Assembly (NCBI GenBank): GCA_020161775.1
Contig: JAIUOW010000007.1
Location: 124,001 to 188,000, forward strand
DNA from: Pseudomonadota bacterium
GTDB lineage: Bacteria > Pseudomonadota > Gammaproteobacteria > Burkholderiales > Burkholderiaceae_C
DNA length: 64,000 nucleotides
Direction: 5' to 3'
Shown here: positions 54,888 through 63,894 of the stretch, piece after piece
How positions within the stretch are numbered: position 1 is the stretch's first letter
Layout of the letters: every line of letters starts with the position of its first letter
The notes under the pieces: generated by a model
Told to the model about the DNA's origin: nothing
What the model saw: the letters and a program-made list of their open reading frames with translations, nothing else
Database searches by the model: none
Program-made: the position numbers and the translations under genes

Positions 54888-55614
54888 GTTTCGCGCACCC
54901 TGGGAGTTCGGCTCGCTGCTGCCGGCCTGGCCAGCGCTGCAACGCGCGCCGGCAGGCGACGGCCATGAAGTCATCGTCTTTCCCGGCCTGAGCGCCAGCG
55001 ACGCCAGCACCATTCCGCTGCGCCGCTACATCGGCTCGCTGGGCTACCAGACGCAGGGCTGGAGCCAGGGCTTCAACTTCGGCCCGCGCGCGGGCGTGCT
55101 GGAGGCAGCCAAGCGGCAGGTTCAGGAGGCCTGCGACGCCAGCGGCCGCAAGGTGAGCCTGCTGGGCTGGAGCCTGGGTGGCGTGTATGCGCGTGAGCTG
55201 GCCAAGGAAATGCCGGACTGTGTGCGCGGCGTCATCACGCTGGGCACGCCGTTTGCCGGCCCGCCCCGATCCACCAACGCCTGGCGCATCTACGAGCTGA
55301 CCAGCGGGCGCAACATCGAGCGCGAAACAGCACAGTACAACCTGCCCGAAGCGCCGCCGGTGCCCACCACCAGCATCTGGTCACGCAGCGACGGCATCGT
55401 GGCCTGGCAAGGCAGCTTCCAGCATCCAGCGGACCACAACCCGCACACCGAAAACATCGAAGTGGTGGCCAGCCACATCGGCATCGGCCTGAACCCCAGC
55501 GCCTGGTGGGCCGTGGCCGACCGGCTGGCGCAACCCGAGGGGGGATGGGCGCCGTTTGACCGGTCAGGCCTGTTCGGCCTGAAGGGGCTGCTCTACCCTG
55601 ACCCGCATCGGTAA
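54817..55614 (+). CDS. Alpha/beta hydrolase, lipase-like
   Basis: A 265-residue esterase/lipase-type hydrolase. The nucleophile elbow is LLGWSLGGVYAREL (about residue 119); RSDGIVAWQGS supplies the acid region and VVASHIGIGLNP the probable His. There is no signal peptide, so it is likely cytoplasmic. The start (54811 or 54817) lies inside the WS/DGAT coding tail, implying coupled expression and a possible role in mobilising or remodelling storage lipid. Confidence 0.88.
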   Translation: MATKRPHEPLDDLRAPSLALLALEFRAPWEFGSLLPAWPALQRAPAGDGHEVIVFPGLSASDASTIPLRRYIGSLGYQTQGWSQGFNFGPRAGVLEAAKRQVQEACDASGRKVSLLGWSLGGVYARELAKEMPDCVRGVITLGTPFAGPPRSTNAWRIYELTSGRNIERETAQYNLPEAPPVPTTSIWSRSDGIVAWQGSFQHPADHNPHTENIEVVASHIGIGLNPSAWWAVADRLAQPEGGWAPFDRSGLFGLKGLLYPDPHR

Positions 55615-55619
55615 GCCGC

Positions 55620-56156
55620 TCAGCCGTTCGCCTTCTGGTAGTTGGCGATGCCGTCCAGGATTTCCTGCCGGGCGGCTTCGGGGCCTTCCCAGCCCAGGAT
55701 CTTGACCCACTTGCCTGGCTCCAGGTCCTTGTAGTGCTCGAAGAAATGGGCGATCGTCTTCAGGCGCAGCGGGTTCAGGTCTTCGGGCTTTTGCCACTGG
55801 GTGTAGATCGACAGGATCTTGTCGGTGGGCACGGCCAGCACCTTGCCGTCTTCGCCGGCCTCGTCCTGCATCTTGAGGATGCCGATGGGCCGGCAGGTCA
55901 CCACCACGCCGGGGATCAGCGGCACGGGGGTGATCACCAGCACGTCCACCGGGTCACCGTCGCCGCTGATGGTCTTGGGCACGTAGCCGTAGTTGGTGGG
56001 GTAGTGCATGGACGTGCTCATGAAGCGGTCCACGAAAATCGCGCCCGATTCCTTGTCCACCTCGTACTTCACGGGATCGGCGTTCATCGGAATTTCGATG
56101 ATCACGTTGAACGCATCGGGAACATTCTTGCCGGGGGAGACTTTGTCGAGGGACAT
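55620..56156 (-). CDS. ppa: Soluble inorganic pyrophosphatase
   Basis: A 178-residue family I pyrophosphatase. Motifs are [41 protein letters not shown] and the metal-binding [11 protein letters not shown], with [16 protein letters not shown] further on. It hydrolyses PPi in the cytoplasm. It is divergent from the membrane H+-pyrophosphatase gene, so two unrelated PPi-hydrolysing enzymes share one regulatory gap. Confidence 0.97.
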   Translation of the reverse strand: MSLDKVSPGKNVPDAFNVIIEIPMNADPVKYEVDKESGAIFVDRFMSTSMHYPTNYGYVPKTISGDGDPVDVLVITPVPLIPGVVVTCRPIGILKMQDEAGEDGKVLAVPTDKILSIYTQWQKPEDLNPLRLKTIAHFFEHYKDLEPGKWVKILGWEGPEAARQEILDGIANYQKANG

Positions 56157-56372
56157 GGTTCTTGTGAAGGGAAAGTAGGAAAAAGGGAGATCGGGATTAA
56201 CCCTTATTTTACTTTCATGGGCCTTGCGCGTCGCGGAACCGTCACTTTTTCACGCTACAGTCCGCCCGTTGGCCAATCGTCTCCGCCAGTGGGGAGCGAC
56301 GAGGAAGCAACGCAGCGGGGGTACCGCTAGCGTGGCACCCCCTCCAAGCGAAACAACGAAGGAGATTGACAA

Positions 56373-58460
56373 ATGACAGGCAACTCGGCGCTGATTCTGG
56401 CGCTCGTCTGCGGGTTCGTGGCCGTGGCATACGGCTTCTGGGCACGCGGCTGGATCCTTTCACAAGACGCGGGCAACGCCCGCATGCAGGAAATCGCGGC
56501 GGCCATCCAGGCCGGTGCGGCAGCCTACCTGGCGCGACAGTACAAGACCATCGGCATCGTGGGCGTGGTGCTGGCCGTGCTCATCGGCATCTTCCTGGAC
56601 GCCAAGACCGCCATTGGCTTCGTGATCGGCGCGGTGCTTTCGGGCGCCTGCGGCTTCATCGGCATGAACGTGTCCGTGCGGGCCAACGTGCGCACCGCGC
56701 AGGCCGCCACCAAGGGCATCGGCCCGGCGCTGGACGTGGCCTTCCGCGGCGGCGCCATCACCGGCATGCTGGTGGTGGGCCTGGGCCTGCTGGGCGTGAC
56801 GGCCTTTTACTGGTACCTCACGGCCGGCGGCATCCCGGCGGACGGCAAGGCCTTCGCCGCCCTGCTGAACCCGCTGATCGGTTTTGCCTTCGGCTCGTCG
56901 CTGATCTCCATCTTTGCGCGCCTGGGCGGTGGCATCTTCACCAAGGGCGCCGACGTGGGCGCCGACCTGGTGGGCAAGGTGGAAGCCGGCATCCCCGAGG
57001 ATGACCCGCGCAACCCGGCCGTGATCGCCGACAACGTGGGCGACAACGTGGGCGACTGCGCCGGCATGGCCGCTGACCTGTTCGAGACCTATGCCGTGAC
57101 GCTGATCGCCACCATGGTGCTGGGCGCGCTGCTGGTGGCCGCGGCCCCGCTGAACGCGGTGCTGTACCCGCTGGCGCTGGGCGGCGTGTCCATCGTCGCG
57201 TCCATCATCGGCTGCTTCTTCGTGAAGGCCTCGCCCGGCATGAAGAACGTCATGCCGGCGCTGTACAAGGGTCTGGCGATTGCCGGCGTGCTCAGCCTGA
57301 TTGCCTTCTTCTTCGTGACCAAGCAGCTGATCCCGGACAACGCCCTGGGCGGCGCCGGCGCGCAGATGAAGCTGTTTGGCGCCTGCGTGGTCGGCCTGGC
57401 GCTGACCGGCATCCTGGTGTGGATCACCGAGTTCTACACCGGCACACAGTACTCGCCGGTGCGCCACATCGCGCAGGCGTCCACCACGGGCCACGGCACC
57501 AACATCATTGCCGGCCTGGGCGTGTCCATGCGCTCCACCGCCTGGCCGGTGGTGTTTGTGTGTATCGCCATCCTGGTGGCCTACAGCCTGGCTGGCCTGT
57601 ACGGCATTGCCATCGCCGCCACGTCCATGCTGAGCATGGCCGGCATCGTGGTGGCGCTGGACGCCTACGGCCCCATCACCGACAACGCCGGCGGCATTGC
57701 CGAGATGTCCGAGCTGCCCAGCAGCGTGCGCGACATCACCGACCCGCTGGACGCCGTGGGCAACACGACCAAGGCCGTGACCAAGGGCTACGCCATCGGC
57801 TCCGCCGGCCTGGCCGCGCTGGTGCTGTTTGCCGACTACACCCACAAGCTGGAAACCTACGGCAAGGCCATCAGCTTCGACCTGAGCGACCCGATGGTGA
57901 TCGTGGGCCTGTTCATTGGCGGCCTGATCCCCTACCTGTTCGGCGCCATGGCCATGGAGGCCGTGGGCCGCGCCGCCGGGGCGGTGGTGGTGGAAGTGCG
58001 CCGCCAGTTCCGCGACATCAAGGGGATCATGGAAGGCACCGGCAAGCCCGAGTACGGCAAGGCCGTGGACATGCTGACGACCGCGGCCATCAAGGAAATG
58101 ATCGTGCCGTCGCTGCTGCCCGTGGTGGTGCCGATCGTGGTGGGCCTGGTGCTGGGCCCCAAGGCCCTGGGCGGCTTGCTGATGGGCACCATCATCACCG
58201 GCCTGTTCGTCGCCATCTCGATGTGTACCGGCGGCGGCGCCTGGGACAACGCCAAGAAGCTGATCGAGGACGACTTCGTGGACAAGGACGGCGTGACCCA
58301 CAAGAAGGGTGGCGAAACCCACAAGGCCGCCGTGACCGGCGACACCGTGGGCGACCCCTACAAGGACACCGCCGGCCCGGCCATCAACCCGCTGATCAAG
58401 ATCATCAACATCGTGGCGCTGCTGATCGTGCCGCTGGTGGTGAAATTCCACGCCGGCTGA
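56373..58460 (+). CDS. hppA: K+-independent H+-translocating membrane pyrophosphatase
   Basis: A 695-residue protein with about 16 membrane helices that pumps H+ using PPi hydrolysis. The substrate motif is [61 protein letters not shown] has Lys at the position where K+-dependent enzymes have Ala, indicating the K+-independent proton-pumping subfamily. AGGAG lies 8 nt before the ATG. The 216-bp upstream gap holds an imperfect GGGGGTACC/GGCACCCCC hairpin of unknown role. Confidence 0.96.
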   Translation: MTGNSALILALVCGFVAVAYGFWARGWILSQDAGNARMQEIAAAIQAGAAAYLARQYKTIGIVGVVLAVLIGIFLDAKTAIGFVIGAVLSGACGFIGMNVSVRANVRTAQAATKGIGPALDVAFRGGAITGMLVVGLGLLGVTAFYWYLTAGGIPADGKAFAALLNPLIGFAFGSSLISIFARLGGGIFTKGADVGADLVGKVEAGIPEDDPRNPAVIADNVGDNVGDCAGMAADLFETYAVTLIATMVLGALLVAAAPLNAVLYPLALGGVSIVASIIGCFFVKASPGMKNVMPALYKGLAIAGVLSLIAFFFVTKQLIPDNALGGAGAQMKLFGACVVGLALTGILVWITEFYTGTQYSPVRHIAQASTTGHGTNIIAGLGVSMRSTAWPVVFVCIAILVAYSLAGLYGIAIAATSMLSMAGIVVALDAYGPITDNAGGIAEMSELPSSVRDITDPLDAVGNTTKAVTKGYAIGSAGLAALVLFADYTHKLETYGKAISFDLSDPMVIVGLFIGGLIPYLFGAMAMEAVGRAAGAVVVEVRRQFRDIKGIMEGTGKPEYGKAVDMLTTAAIKEMIVPSLLPVVVPIVVGLVLGPKALGGLLMGTIITGLFVAISMCTGGGAWDNAKKLIEDDFVDKDGVTHKKGGETHKAAVTGDTVGDPYKDTAGPAINPLIKIINIVALLIVPLVVKFHAG

Positions 58461-58480
58461 TACGGCACTGCCCTTCAGCC

Positions 58481-58507
58481 AAAAGGCCCGCGCTGCGGGC
58501 CTTTTTT
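58481..58507 (+). terminator. Terminator after hppA
   Basis: Stem AAAAGGCCCGC / GCGGGCCTTTT with a 3-nt loop and a T-run, 20 bp downstream of the hppA stop. Confidence 0.93.
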
Positions 58508-58579
58508 CATGGGCGAACGCAACATGGGACCCGTCCGGAATCGGTGGCCGGCAAGGCCTGGGGCCACCAAGTCAAACGA

Positions 58580-60259
58580 TCAGGCCCAGACCACCGGCCC
58601 CTTGGCGCCGTACCACTTCTCGACCTTGTCGCCCACCGCCGCTTCAATGCGGTTGCGCTTGATCTTCATGGTGGGCGTGAGGCAGCCGTTCTCGATGGAC
58701 CAGGGCTCGCGCGCCACCACGATCATGCGCAGTTGCTCGTAGTCCGCCACATTGGCGTTCACGCGCTTGAGCACGGCCGCCATCTCGGCTTCAAACTCCG
58801 CCTTGAAGGCAGCGTCGGCCAGCCTGGGGCGCACCGCCTCGGCCGGCACCACGATGGCATAGGCCGACTGCTGGCCCACGCCCGAGACCAGCGACAGCTC
58901 CACCAGCGGGCATTCGTTGATCATGTTTTCAATCGGCGCGGGCGCCACGTATTTGCCCTTGCCGGTCTTGAACAGCTCCTTCTTGCGGCCGGTCAGCTTG
59001 AGCTGGCCGCCGGGGCCTTCCTCGCCCAGGTCGCCGGTGCGGAAAAAGCCGTCCTCGGTGAACGATTCCGCGTCCAGGTCGGGCCGCTTGTAGTAGCCCA
59101 CCAGCGTGCCTGGCGACTTGATCAGCACCTCGCCGTCTTCCGCGATGCGCCGCTGCACGCCGGGGAAGGTAATGCCCACGTAGCCCGGGTCCTTGAGCTG
59201 GTGCGTGGTGGTGTGCGAGAAGGCGAAGTCCTCGGTCATGCCGTAGCCCTCCACCAGGTGCAGGCCCAGGCGGCGGTACCAGGAAATCAGCGCGGGCGGA
59301 ATCGGCGCCGAGCCGCTGCCGGCCTGGATCACTTCGTTCAGGCCCAGCTTGGTCAGCACCTTCTTGGCGACGATCTTGCCCAGGATGGGGATGGACAGCA
59401 GGCGGTCCAGCTTTTTCTGCGGCATGTTGGCAAACACGCCCTGCTGGAACTTGAGCCAAAGCCGCGGCACGGAGATGAACACCGTGGGCCGCGCGCGCTG
59501 CAGGTCCTGCAGGAAGGTGTCCAGCGATTCGGCAAAGAAAATATGCCCGCGCCCCAGCACGAAGCCCGCGCATTCCACCCAGGCCCGCTCGAAGATGTGG
59601 GCCAGCGGCAGGTACGACAGCACACGGTAGGTAAAGCCGGCGCCCAGTTCCGCCTCCTGGTAGGCCACGATGCCCTCGCTGGCGCGCGTCACGCGCTCAA
59701 AGCTGTGCATCACGCCCTTGGGCGTGCCAGTGGAACCCGAGGTGTACATCAGCAGCGCCAGGTCCGTGCCCGCGCGCGCAGGCTTGCCGGCAATGGGCTG
59801 GGCCTTGGCGACGATGCTGTCCCAGCTCTCATAGGGCGTTTTGGGCGCCAGCGGCATCGCGATGCAGGGCAGGCCCGCGGGAATGCCAGCGGCCTGCTGG
59901 TCAAAGGTGTCCAGCTTGCCCACGAACAGCAGGCTGGCTTCGCTGTGCTCCAGCACATAGCGCACGGTCTCGGCCGATTCGGTGGGGAAGATCGCCACCG
60001 TGGTACCACCGGCCATCCAGATGGCCAGCTCGGCCATCATGAAATGCGCGCAGTTCTTGGACAGGATGGCGATGCGCGCGCCGGGCTCGAAACCACGGCC
60101 CTGAAGGTGGGTGGCCATGCGGCGCGCCTGGTCCATCATCTGGGCCCAGGTGTAGTCCACCACCTTGCCGCCCCCCAGCGGCTGCGTCATGTACACCTGG
60201 CTGGCACGCGCGGTCTCGTGCTCGTAAACATAGTCAAGAATCAGTTTCTGGCTCGGCAT
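58580..60259 (-). CDS. Long-chain acyl-CoA synthetase / AMP-dependent ligase
   Basis: A 559-residue adenylate-forming enzyme. The P-loop-like motif is LLMYTSGSTGTPKGVMHS; A5 is LVEGYGMTED, A7 FFRTGDLGEE and A8 LTGRKKELFKTGKGKYVAPAPIEN. Overall similarity is to bacterial FadD15/ACSL-type ligases (DYTWAQMMDQARRMATHLQ, YLPLAHIFERA). It activates fatty acids to acyl-CoA, which could feed the WS/DGAT encoded 4 kb away. Confidence 0.9.
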   Translation of the reverse strand: MPSQKLILDYVYEHETARASQVYMTQPLGGGKVVDYTWAQMMDQARRMATHLQGRGFEPGARIAILSKNCAHFMMAELAIWMAGGTTVAIFPTESAETVRYVLEHSEASLLFVGKLDTFDQQAAGIPAGLPCIAMPLAPKTPYESWDSIVAKAQPIAGKPARAGTDLALLMYTSGSTGTPKGVMHSFERVTRASEGIVAYQEAELGAGFTYRVLSYLPLAHIFERAWVECAGFVLGRGHIFFAESLDTFLQDLQRARPTVFISVPRLWLKFQQGVFANMPQKKLDRLLSIPILGKIVAKKVLTKLGLNEVIQAGSGSAPIPPALISWYRRLGLHLVEGYGMTEDFAFSHTTTHQLKDPGYVGITFPGVQRRIAEDGEVLIKSPGTLVGYYKRPDLDAESFTEDGFFRTGDLGEEGPGGQLKLTGRKKELFKTGKGKYVAPAPIENMINECPLVELSLVSGVGQQSAYAIVVPAEAVRPRLADAAFKAEFEAEMAAVLKRVNANVADYEQLRMIVVAREPWSIENGCLTPTMKIKRNRIEAAVGDKVEKWYGAKGPVVWA

Positions 60260-60532
60260 GGTTCTTTGTTCCTCTGGGGGTGAATCGGACGAACCTGAGC
60301 CTAGGGCCTCGCGCGGCTGGCGAACAGCGGGGAAATGCCCATTCGTTTTTGAGGTGCGCGCCTAGAAACCCGCCCGCACCATGCGGCGGGCCTAGGGTTT
60401 TTCCTGAGGCACGCGGCGCAAGGGACCGCAAGGCCGCGCCGCCGGGCGCAAGTTTGTGACAGACAAGCCCACGTTTGCCGCACACCATGATGGGCTTTGA
60501 TCCCGTTACCCCCTCCTACTTGAGGCCCCTGA

Positions 60533-61258
60533 ATGCACGACTTTCTGCCGGACGAACCCATGATGACCGTGGCCGAACGCGCCGCCATCAACGCGGGGCC
60601 CTGGTTCTCATCACTGTCACCCACGCTGCGCCACGACATCCTGCGCCACGCCCGCGCGCGCCGCTACCCTGACGGGCGGCTGATCTGCGCGCGCGGTGAC
60701 CCGGCCCAGGAATGGAGCGGCGTGGCACGCGGCGCGGTGCGCGTGAGCGGCGGCAGCGCCGCCGGCAAGCAGGTGATCCTGACCTATGTGGCGCCGGGCG
60801 CGTGGATTGGCGACGTGGGCATCCTGGCCGGCGGCGTGCGCACCCATGACGCCTATGCCCACGGCGACACCACGCTGGTGACCGTGCAAAAGGCCGACTT
60901 GCACGCCATCCTGGCGCGCCATATGGAGCTGTACGACGCGCTGCTGCGCCTGCAGGCGCGGCGGGTGCAGCACCTGTTCAAGGTGGTGGAGGAAGTCCAC
61001 ACCCTGTCGCTGCGCGAGCGCCTGGCCAAGCAGCTGGGCCGGCTGATGCGCTCCTACGGCGTGCCCTCGGCCGCCGACGGGCAGGAGGTACGCATCGGCC
61101 TGCAACTGGCCCAGGAAGACCTGGCCCAGCTGCTGGGCGCATCCCGACAGCGCGTCAACCAGCAACTGAAGGTCATGGAACGCGAGGAAGCCATCCGCAT
61201 CCGCCCGGGCACGCTGGTGGTGCGGGACCCGCAGGCGTTGACCAGTTTGCCGGGGTAG
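60533..61258 (+). CDS. Crp/Fnr-family transcriptional regulator
   Basis: A 241-residue regulator with a cyclic-nucleotide-binding beta-roll (FSSLSPTLRHDILRHARARRYPDGRLICARGDPAQEW; GAWIGDVGILAGGVRTHDAYAHGDTTLVTV). The winged helix is LQLAQEDLAQLLGASRQRVNQQLKVMEREEAIRIRPG. It lacks the N-terminal Cys cluster of FNR, and the cAMP site is not conserved, so the ligand is unknown. The 273-bp gap before it contains an AAACCC/GGGTTT hairpin with T-run (about 60364-60406) but no other feature. Confidence 0.9.
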   Translation: MHDFLPDEPMMTVAERAAINAGPWFSSLSPTLRHDILRHARARRYPDGRLICARGDPAQEWSGVARGAVRVSGGSAAGKQVILTYVAPGAWIGDVGILAGGVRTHDAYAHGDTTLVTVQKADLHAILARHMELYDALLRLQARRVQHLFKVVEEVHTLSLRERLAKQLGRLMRSYGVPSAADGQEVRIGLQLAQEDLAQLLGASRQRVNQQLKVMEREEAIRIRPGTLVVRDPQALTSLPG

Positions 61259-61293
61259 CTCTCCCGCTCGGCCTCCACACCTGCGCTTCTTCT

Positions 61294-61395
61294 GGATAAG
61301 GCGTGCGGGGTACTCTGCTCCGCGAATGTCCTCCGGCGGGCTGCGCCCGCCTCCCCCTTTATTTCGCTGCGCAGAGCACCCCACCCACCTTATCC
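61294..61395. repeat. Large palindromic repeat, element A
   Basis: The outer arms GGATAAGG...GCGGGGT (from 61294) and ACCCC...CCTTATCC (to 61395) are inverted repeats. Between them lies a core with CGCGAATGTCCTCCGGC, an inner GGCGGGCTGCGCCCGCC palindrome and CTCCCCCTTTATTTCGC. The core recurs in inverted orientation in element B. No open frame of interest lies here. Confidence 0.85.
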
Positions 61396-61437
61396 CGCCA
61401 ACACCGAGGATCGCCACCGGCTGCACGCCGCCATGTA

Positions 61438-61545
61438 GCGGGTTGGCGGTGATGGTGCCCGGCGCAGCGAAATAAAGGGGGAGGCCTGTGCGCAGCACAG
61501 GCCGGAGGACATTCGCGGAGCCGGGCACCGTCAGCGCCAACCCGC
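61438..61545. repeat. Large palindromic repeat, element B
   Basis: The outer arms GCGGGTTGGC (61438-61447) and GCCAACCCGC (61536-61545), with GGTGCCCGGC/GCCGGGCACC just inside, enclose the same core as element A in the opposite orientation. The core's inner palindrome here is GGCCTGTGCGCAGCACAGGCC-like rather than GGCGGGCTGCGCCCGCC. The core strands are shared, while the outer and inner stems differ but stay self-complementary. Confidence 0.85.
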
Positions 61546-61565
61546 GGACCCGCGACCAAAAAGAC

Positions 61566-62129
61566 TCAAGCCGAAGTAGCAGCCCGAACCAACGCACTGG
61601 CCGGCGCAACCAGTTCACCAAGATGCGCCACGCGGTCCTGCTCGATGTATTGCAGCACCAGCTCATTGATGCCACCCACCACCGCCATGGCCATTTGCGG
61701 CGTGATGCCGCCCTGCAGGGTGCCCAGCATGAAATCGGCGATCTCCTGGTTCACGCGGCGGCGCGCCGCCAGGCCCGGCGCGCCCAGGCCCAGGATTTCA
61801 ATGAACAGCGTGCGCATCAGGATCGGGTTCCCGGCCATGCAGCCCAGGTAAGCCGCCAGCGCCTGCTCCACCTGCGTCTGCCAGCCATGCGCCGGGTCAA
61901 TCGCGCCGCGCAATACCTTCAGCGCGTTGCGGCTGGACGCCTCGTACAGTGCGATCAGGCAGTCGGCCTTGGTCTGGAAATGCTCGTAGAAAGTGCGCCG
62001 CGACACACTGGCCTCGCGAACGATGTCGGCAATGGTGGTGTCGGCATAGCCTTTGGCGGCCACGGCATGAGCCATGCCCTCCAGCAGGCGGCTGCGGTGT
62101 TCATGCACTGGTGCGGCAGTTTCGGGCAT
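61566..62129 (-). CDS. TetR-family transcriptional repressor
   Basis: A 187-residue TetR regulator with the N-terminal helix-turn-helix RSRLLEGMAHAVAAKGYADTTIADIVREASVSRRTFYEHFQTKADCLIALYE (about 12-63) and an all-helical ligand domain. It is divergent from the ferritin-like hydrolase gene, and two identical-type palindromes lie between the two genes. It probably represses both genes until it binds a small hydrophobic ligand, perhaps an acyl compound. Confidence 0.93.
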   Translation of the reverse strand: MPETAAPVHEHRSRLLEGMAHAVAAKGYADTTIADIVREASVSRRTFYEHFQTKADCLIALYEASSRNALKVLRGAIDPAHGWQTQVEQALAAYLGCMAGNPILMRTLFIEILGLGAPGLAARRRVNQEIADFMLGTLQGGITPQMAMAVVGGINELVLQYIEQDRVAHLGELVAPASALVRAATSA

Positions 62130-62147
62130 GAAAGGGATTTTGCAACA

Positions 62148-62206
62148 GGTACTTGACAGTACCAGTCCTGGACCTCATCATGCCGTCATCGGTACACAGC
62201 AGTACC
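62148..62206 (+). promoter_or_regulatory. Two TetR-type operators over a sigma-70 promoter
   Basis: GGTACTTGACAGTACC (62148-62163) and GGTACACAGCAGTACC (62191-62206) share the form GGTAC-N6-GTACC. The first contains a perfect -35 hexamer TTGACA (62153-62158). Seventeen bases on is CATCAT (62176-62181), a four-of-six -10. The second operator lies just past the expected transcription start. Binding of the divergent TetR protein at both sites would block the promoter of the gene at 62220. Confidence 0.8.
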
Positions 62207-62219
62207 AAGAAGGATTTCC

Positions 62220-63038
62220 ATGTCAGACCTCGTCGTGCGCCGCCTGCTGATTGACCTGGAGGCCCCGTTCGCGCGCCACTGGTGCGGCGGCGACGCCTTT
62301 CGCACCGCCTTGTTCAACGCGCTGTCCATGAGCTTTCCGGTGGGTGAGCAGTTCTTCATCGACTCGGTGCGCAACGGCCTGAAGGCGCTGCCACCCGAGC
62401 TGCAGGACAAGTACCGTGCCGAGGTGCAGGGCTTCGTCGGGCAGGAGGCCACGCACCGGCGCATCCATGCGCTGTTCAACGGCCACCTGGAAAAGCAGGG
62501 CCTGGTCAACGACTGGGAGCCCCGCGCCAAAGAGCGCATGAAGCTGCTGGACGGGCTGGACCCGCGCCACCATCTGGGCATCACCGCCGCCAACGAGCAT
62601 TTCACCGCCATCCTGGCCGACTGGATGCTGGCCAACCCTGACCTGCTGGCCAGCAGCGAGGAGCGCCTGCGCACGCTGTGGCTGTGGCACAGCGCCGAAG
62701 AATCCGAGCACAAGAGCACCGCGTTCGACCTGTACCAGGCCCTGGGCGGCAACCATGAATGGCGCATCAAATGGTTCAGGCGCATCACCACGGTGTTTCT
62801 GATGGATACCCTGCGCCAGACGCTCAACAACCTGCGCCGCGACGGCACGCTGTGGAAGTGGAGCACCTGGAAAAGCGCGGCCAGCTACCTGTTTGGCGCG
62901 CGCGGGCTGATCCGCCAGACCTACAAGCCCTGGCGTGAATACAAGCGCGCCGACTTCCACCCGCGCCAGCTGGAAACCAGCCTGTCCGAACGCTGGCTGG
63001 CCGACAACGCCAGCCGCTACACGCCCGTGGGCGCCTGA
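62220..63038 (+). CDS. Ferritin-like metal-dependent hydrolase family protein (PF10118 type)
   Basis: A 272-residue protein of the predicted metal-dependent hydrolase family PF10118. Di-metal-type ligands appear in GFVGQEATHRRIH and LWHSAEESEHKSTAFDLY, separated by ITAANEHFTAILADWML, a four-helix ferritin-like pattern (E...ExxH...E...ExxH). AFRTALFNALSMSFPVGEQFFIDSVR is typical of the N-terminus. The biochemical role is not established. It is controlled by the TetR operators upstream, and its 3' end overlaps the convergent Crp-type gene by 22 bp. Confidence 0.9.
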   Translation: MSDLVVRRLLIDLEAPFARHWCGGDAFRTALFNALSMSFPVGEQFFIDSVRNGLKALPPELQDKYRAEVQGFVGQEATHRRIHALFNGHLEKQGLVNDWEPRAKERMKLLDGLDPRHHLGITAANEHFTAILADWMLANPDLLASSEERLRTLWLWHSAEESEHKSTAFDLYQALGGNHEWRIKWFRRITTVFLMDTLRQTLNNLRRDGTLWKWSTWKSAASYLFGARGLIRQTYKPWREYKRADFHPRQLETSLSERWLADNASRYTPVGA

Positions 63039-63772
63039 GCCGGGCCGTAGCCCGCCAGGCGTTGCAGCGCGGGCAGGTCGGTAATCTCCAGCCCGCCGCG
63101 ATTCAACCGCAGCACGCCCATCACTTCAAGTTCCTTGAGGTTCTGGTTGATGGTCTGGCGCGACACCGCCAGCATCATGGACAGCTGCTCCTGCGACACC
63201 GCCAGGCTGCGCCGGTGCATACCCTGGTGCGCGTCGCGCCGCACGCCATAGCCCTCGGCCATCATCACCAGCCGGCGTGCCAGGCGCTGCGCCACCGGCA
63301 AGGAAGCCGCCTCTTCCAGCGCCACGAATGCCAGGCGCAGCTTGTGGCTCATCAACAGGCCCAGCTCGCGCCAGCGCGCGGGCGCATCGGCCAGCAGCCG
63401 CGCCAGCGCGGGCTGCGGCACATGCAGCAGCCGCGTGGCGCCTTCGGCCACGGCGTCGTGCGTGCGCGGCTGCCCGTCAAACAACGACACCTCGCCAAAC
63501 CAGTGCGGCGGCTCCAGCAGCGTCAGCAGCACCTCGCGGCTGTCATCGCTGCGCCCGCTGGTGCCCGAGACGCGCACCGCGCCCTCCAGCACCGCATACA
63601 GGCCGCAGGGCGCGTCGCCGCGGCGAAACAGCGCCTGGCCCGCGGCCAGCGTGCGCACGCGCGCGGCCCCCATGAGCGCATCGCGCAGCGCCGGTGACAG
63701 GCGCGCAAACCAGGCGCCTGCATCCAGCAGCGCAAGCCAGTGGCGGGGGTCATCGGGGGCTGCAGGCGGCAT
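63017..63772 (-). CDS. Crp/Fnr-family transcriptional regulator, second copy
   Basis: A 251-residue regulator with a cyclic-nucleotide-binding domain (ALFRRGDAPCGLYAVLEGAVRVSG; PPHWFGEVSLFDGQPRTHDAVAEGATRLLHVP) and a Crp-type winged helix (LAVSQEQLSMMLAVSRQTINQNLKELEVMGVLRLNRGGLEI). It is only distantly similar to the regulator at 60533. Convergent with the ferritin-like gene and divergent from the gene at 63895. Confidence 0.9.
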   Translation of the reverse strand: MPPAAPDDPRHWLALLDAGAWFARLSPALRDALMGAARVRTLAAGQALFRRGDAPCGLYAVLEGAVRVSGTSGRSDDSREVLLTLLEPPHWFGEVSLFDGQPRTHDAVAEGATRLLHVPQPALARLLADAPARWRELGLLMSHKLRLAFVALEEAASLPVAQRLARRLVMMAEGYGVRRDAHQGMHRRSLAVSQEQLSMMLAVSRQTINQNLKELEVMGVLRLNRGGLEITDLPALQRLAGYGPAQAPTGV

Positions 63773-63894
63773 GGAAAAGGTGCAAACTGGCGCTCAGGCC
63801 GCCGTGGGGTGTTTGCGGGTTGTGTCGGGTAGCCGACAGTACCGCGGCGCGGCCAAAGCGAGAATTCTCTCCACTGCACCGGAAGGAGACGCCC

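Noticed and set aside
56280-56370. A riboswitch upstream of hppA
   Set aside because: There is an imperfect GGGGGTACC/GGCACCCCC hairpin, but it matches no riboswitch consensus known to me.
56460-58451. A 663-codon minus-strand frame opposite hppA
   Set aside because: The composition is almost entirely His/Gln/Gly/Ala/Arg, typical of the antisense frame of a GC-rich membrane protein gene; hppA itself is unambiguous.
57419-60283. A 954-codon plus-strand open frame across the end of hppA, its terminator and the acyl-CoA synthetase gene
   Set aside because: It is low-complexity His/Gly/Arg-rich, runs antisense to a clear acyl-CoA synthetase and through a terminator, and is a by-product of high GC.
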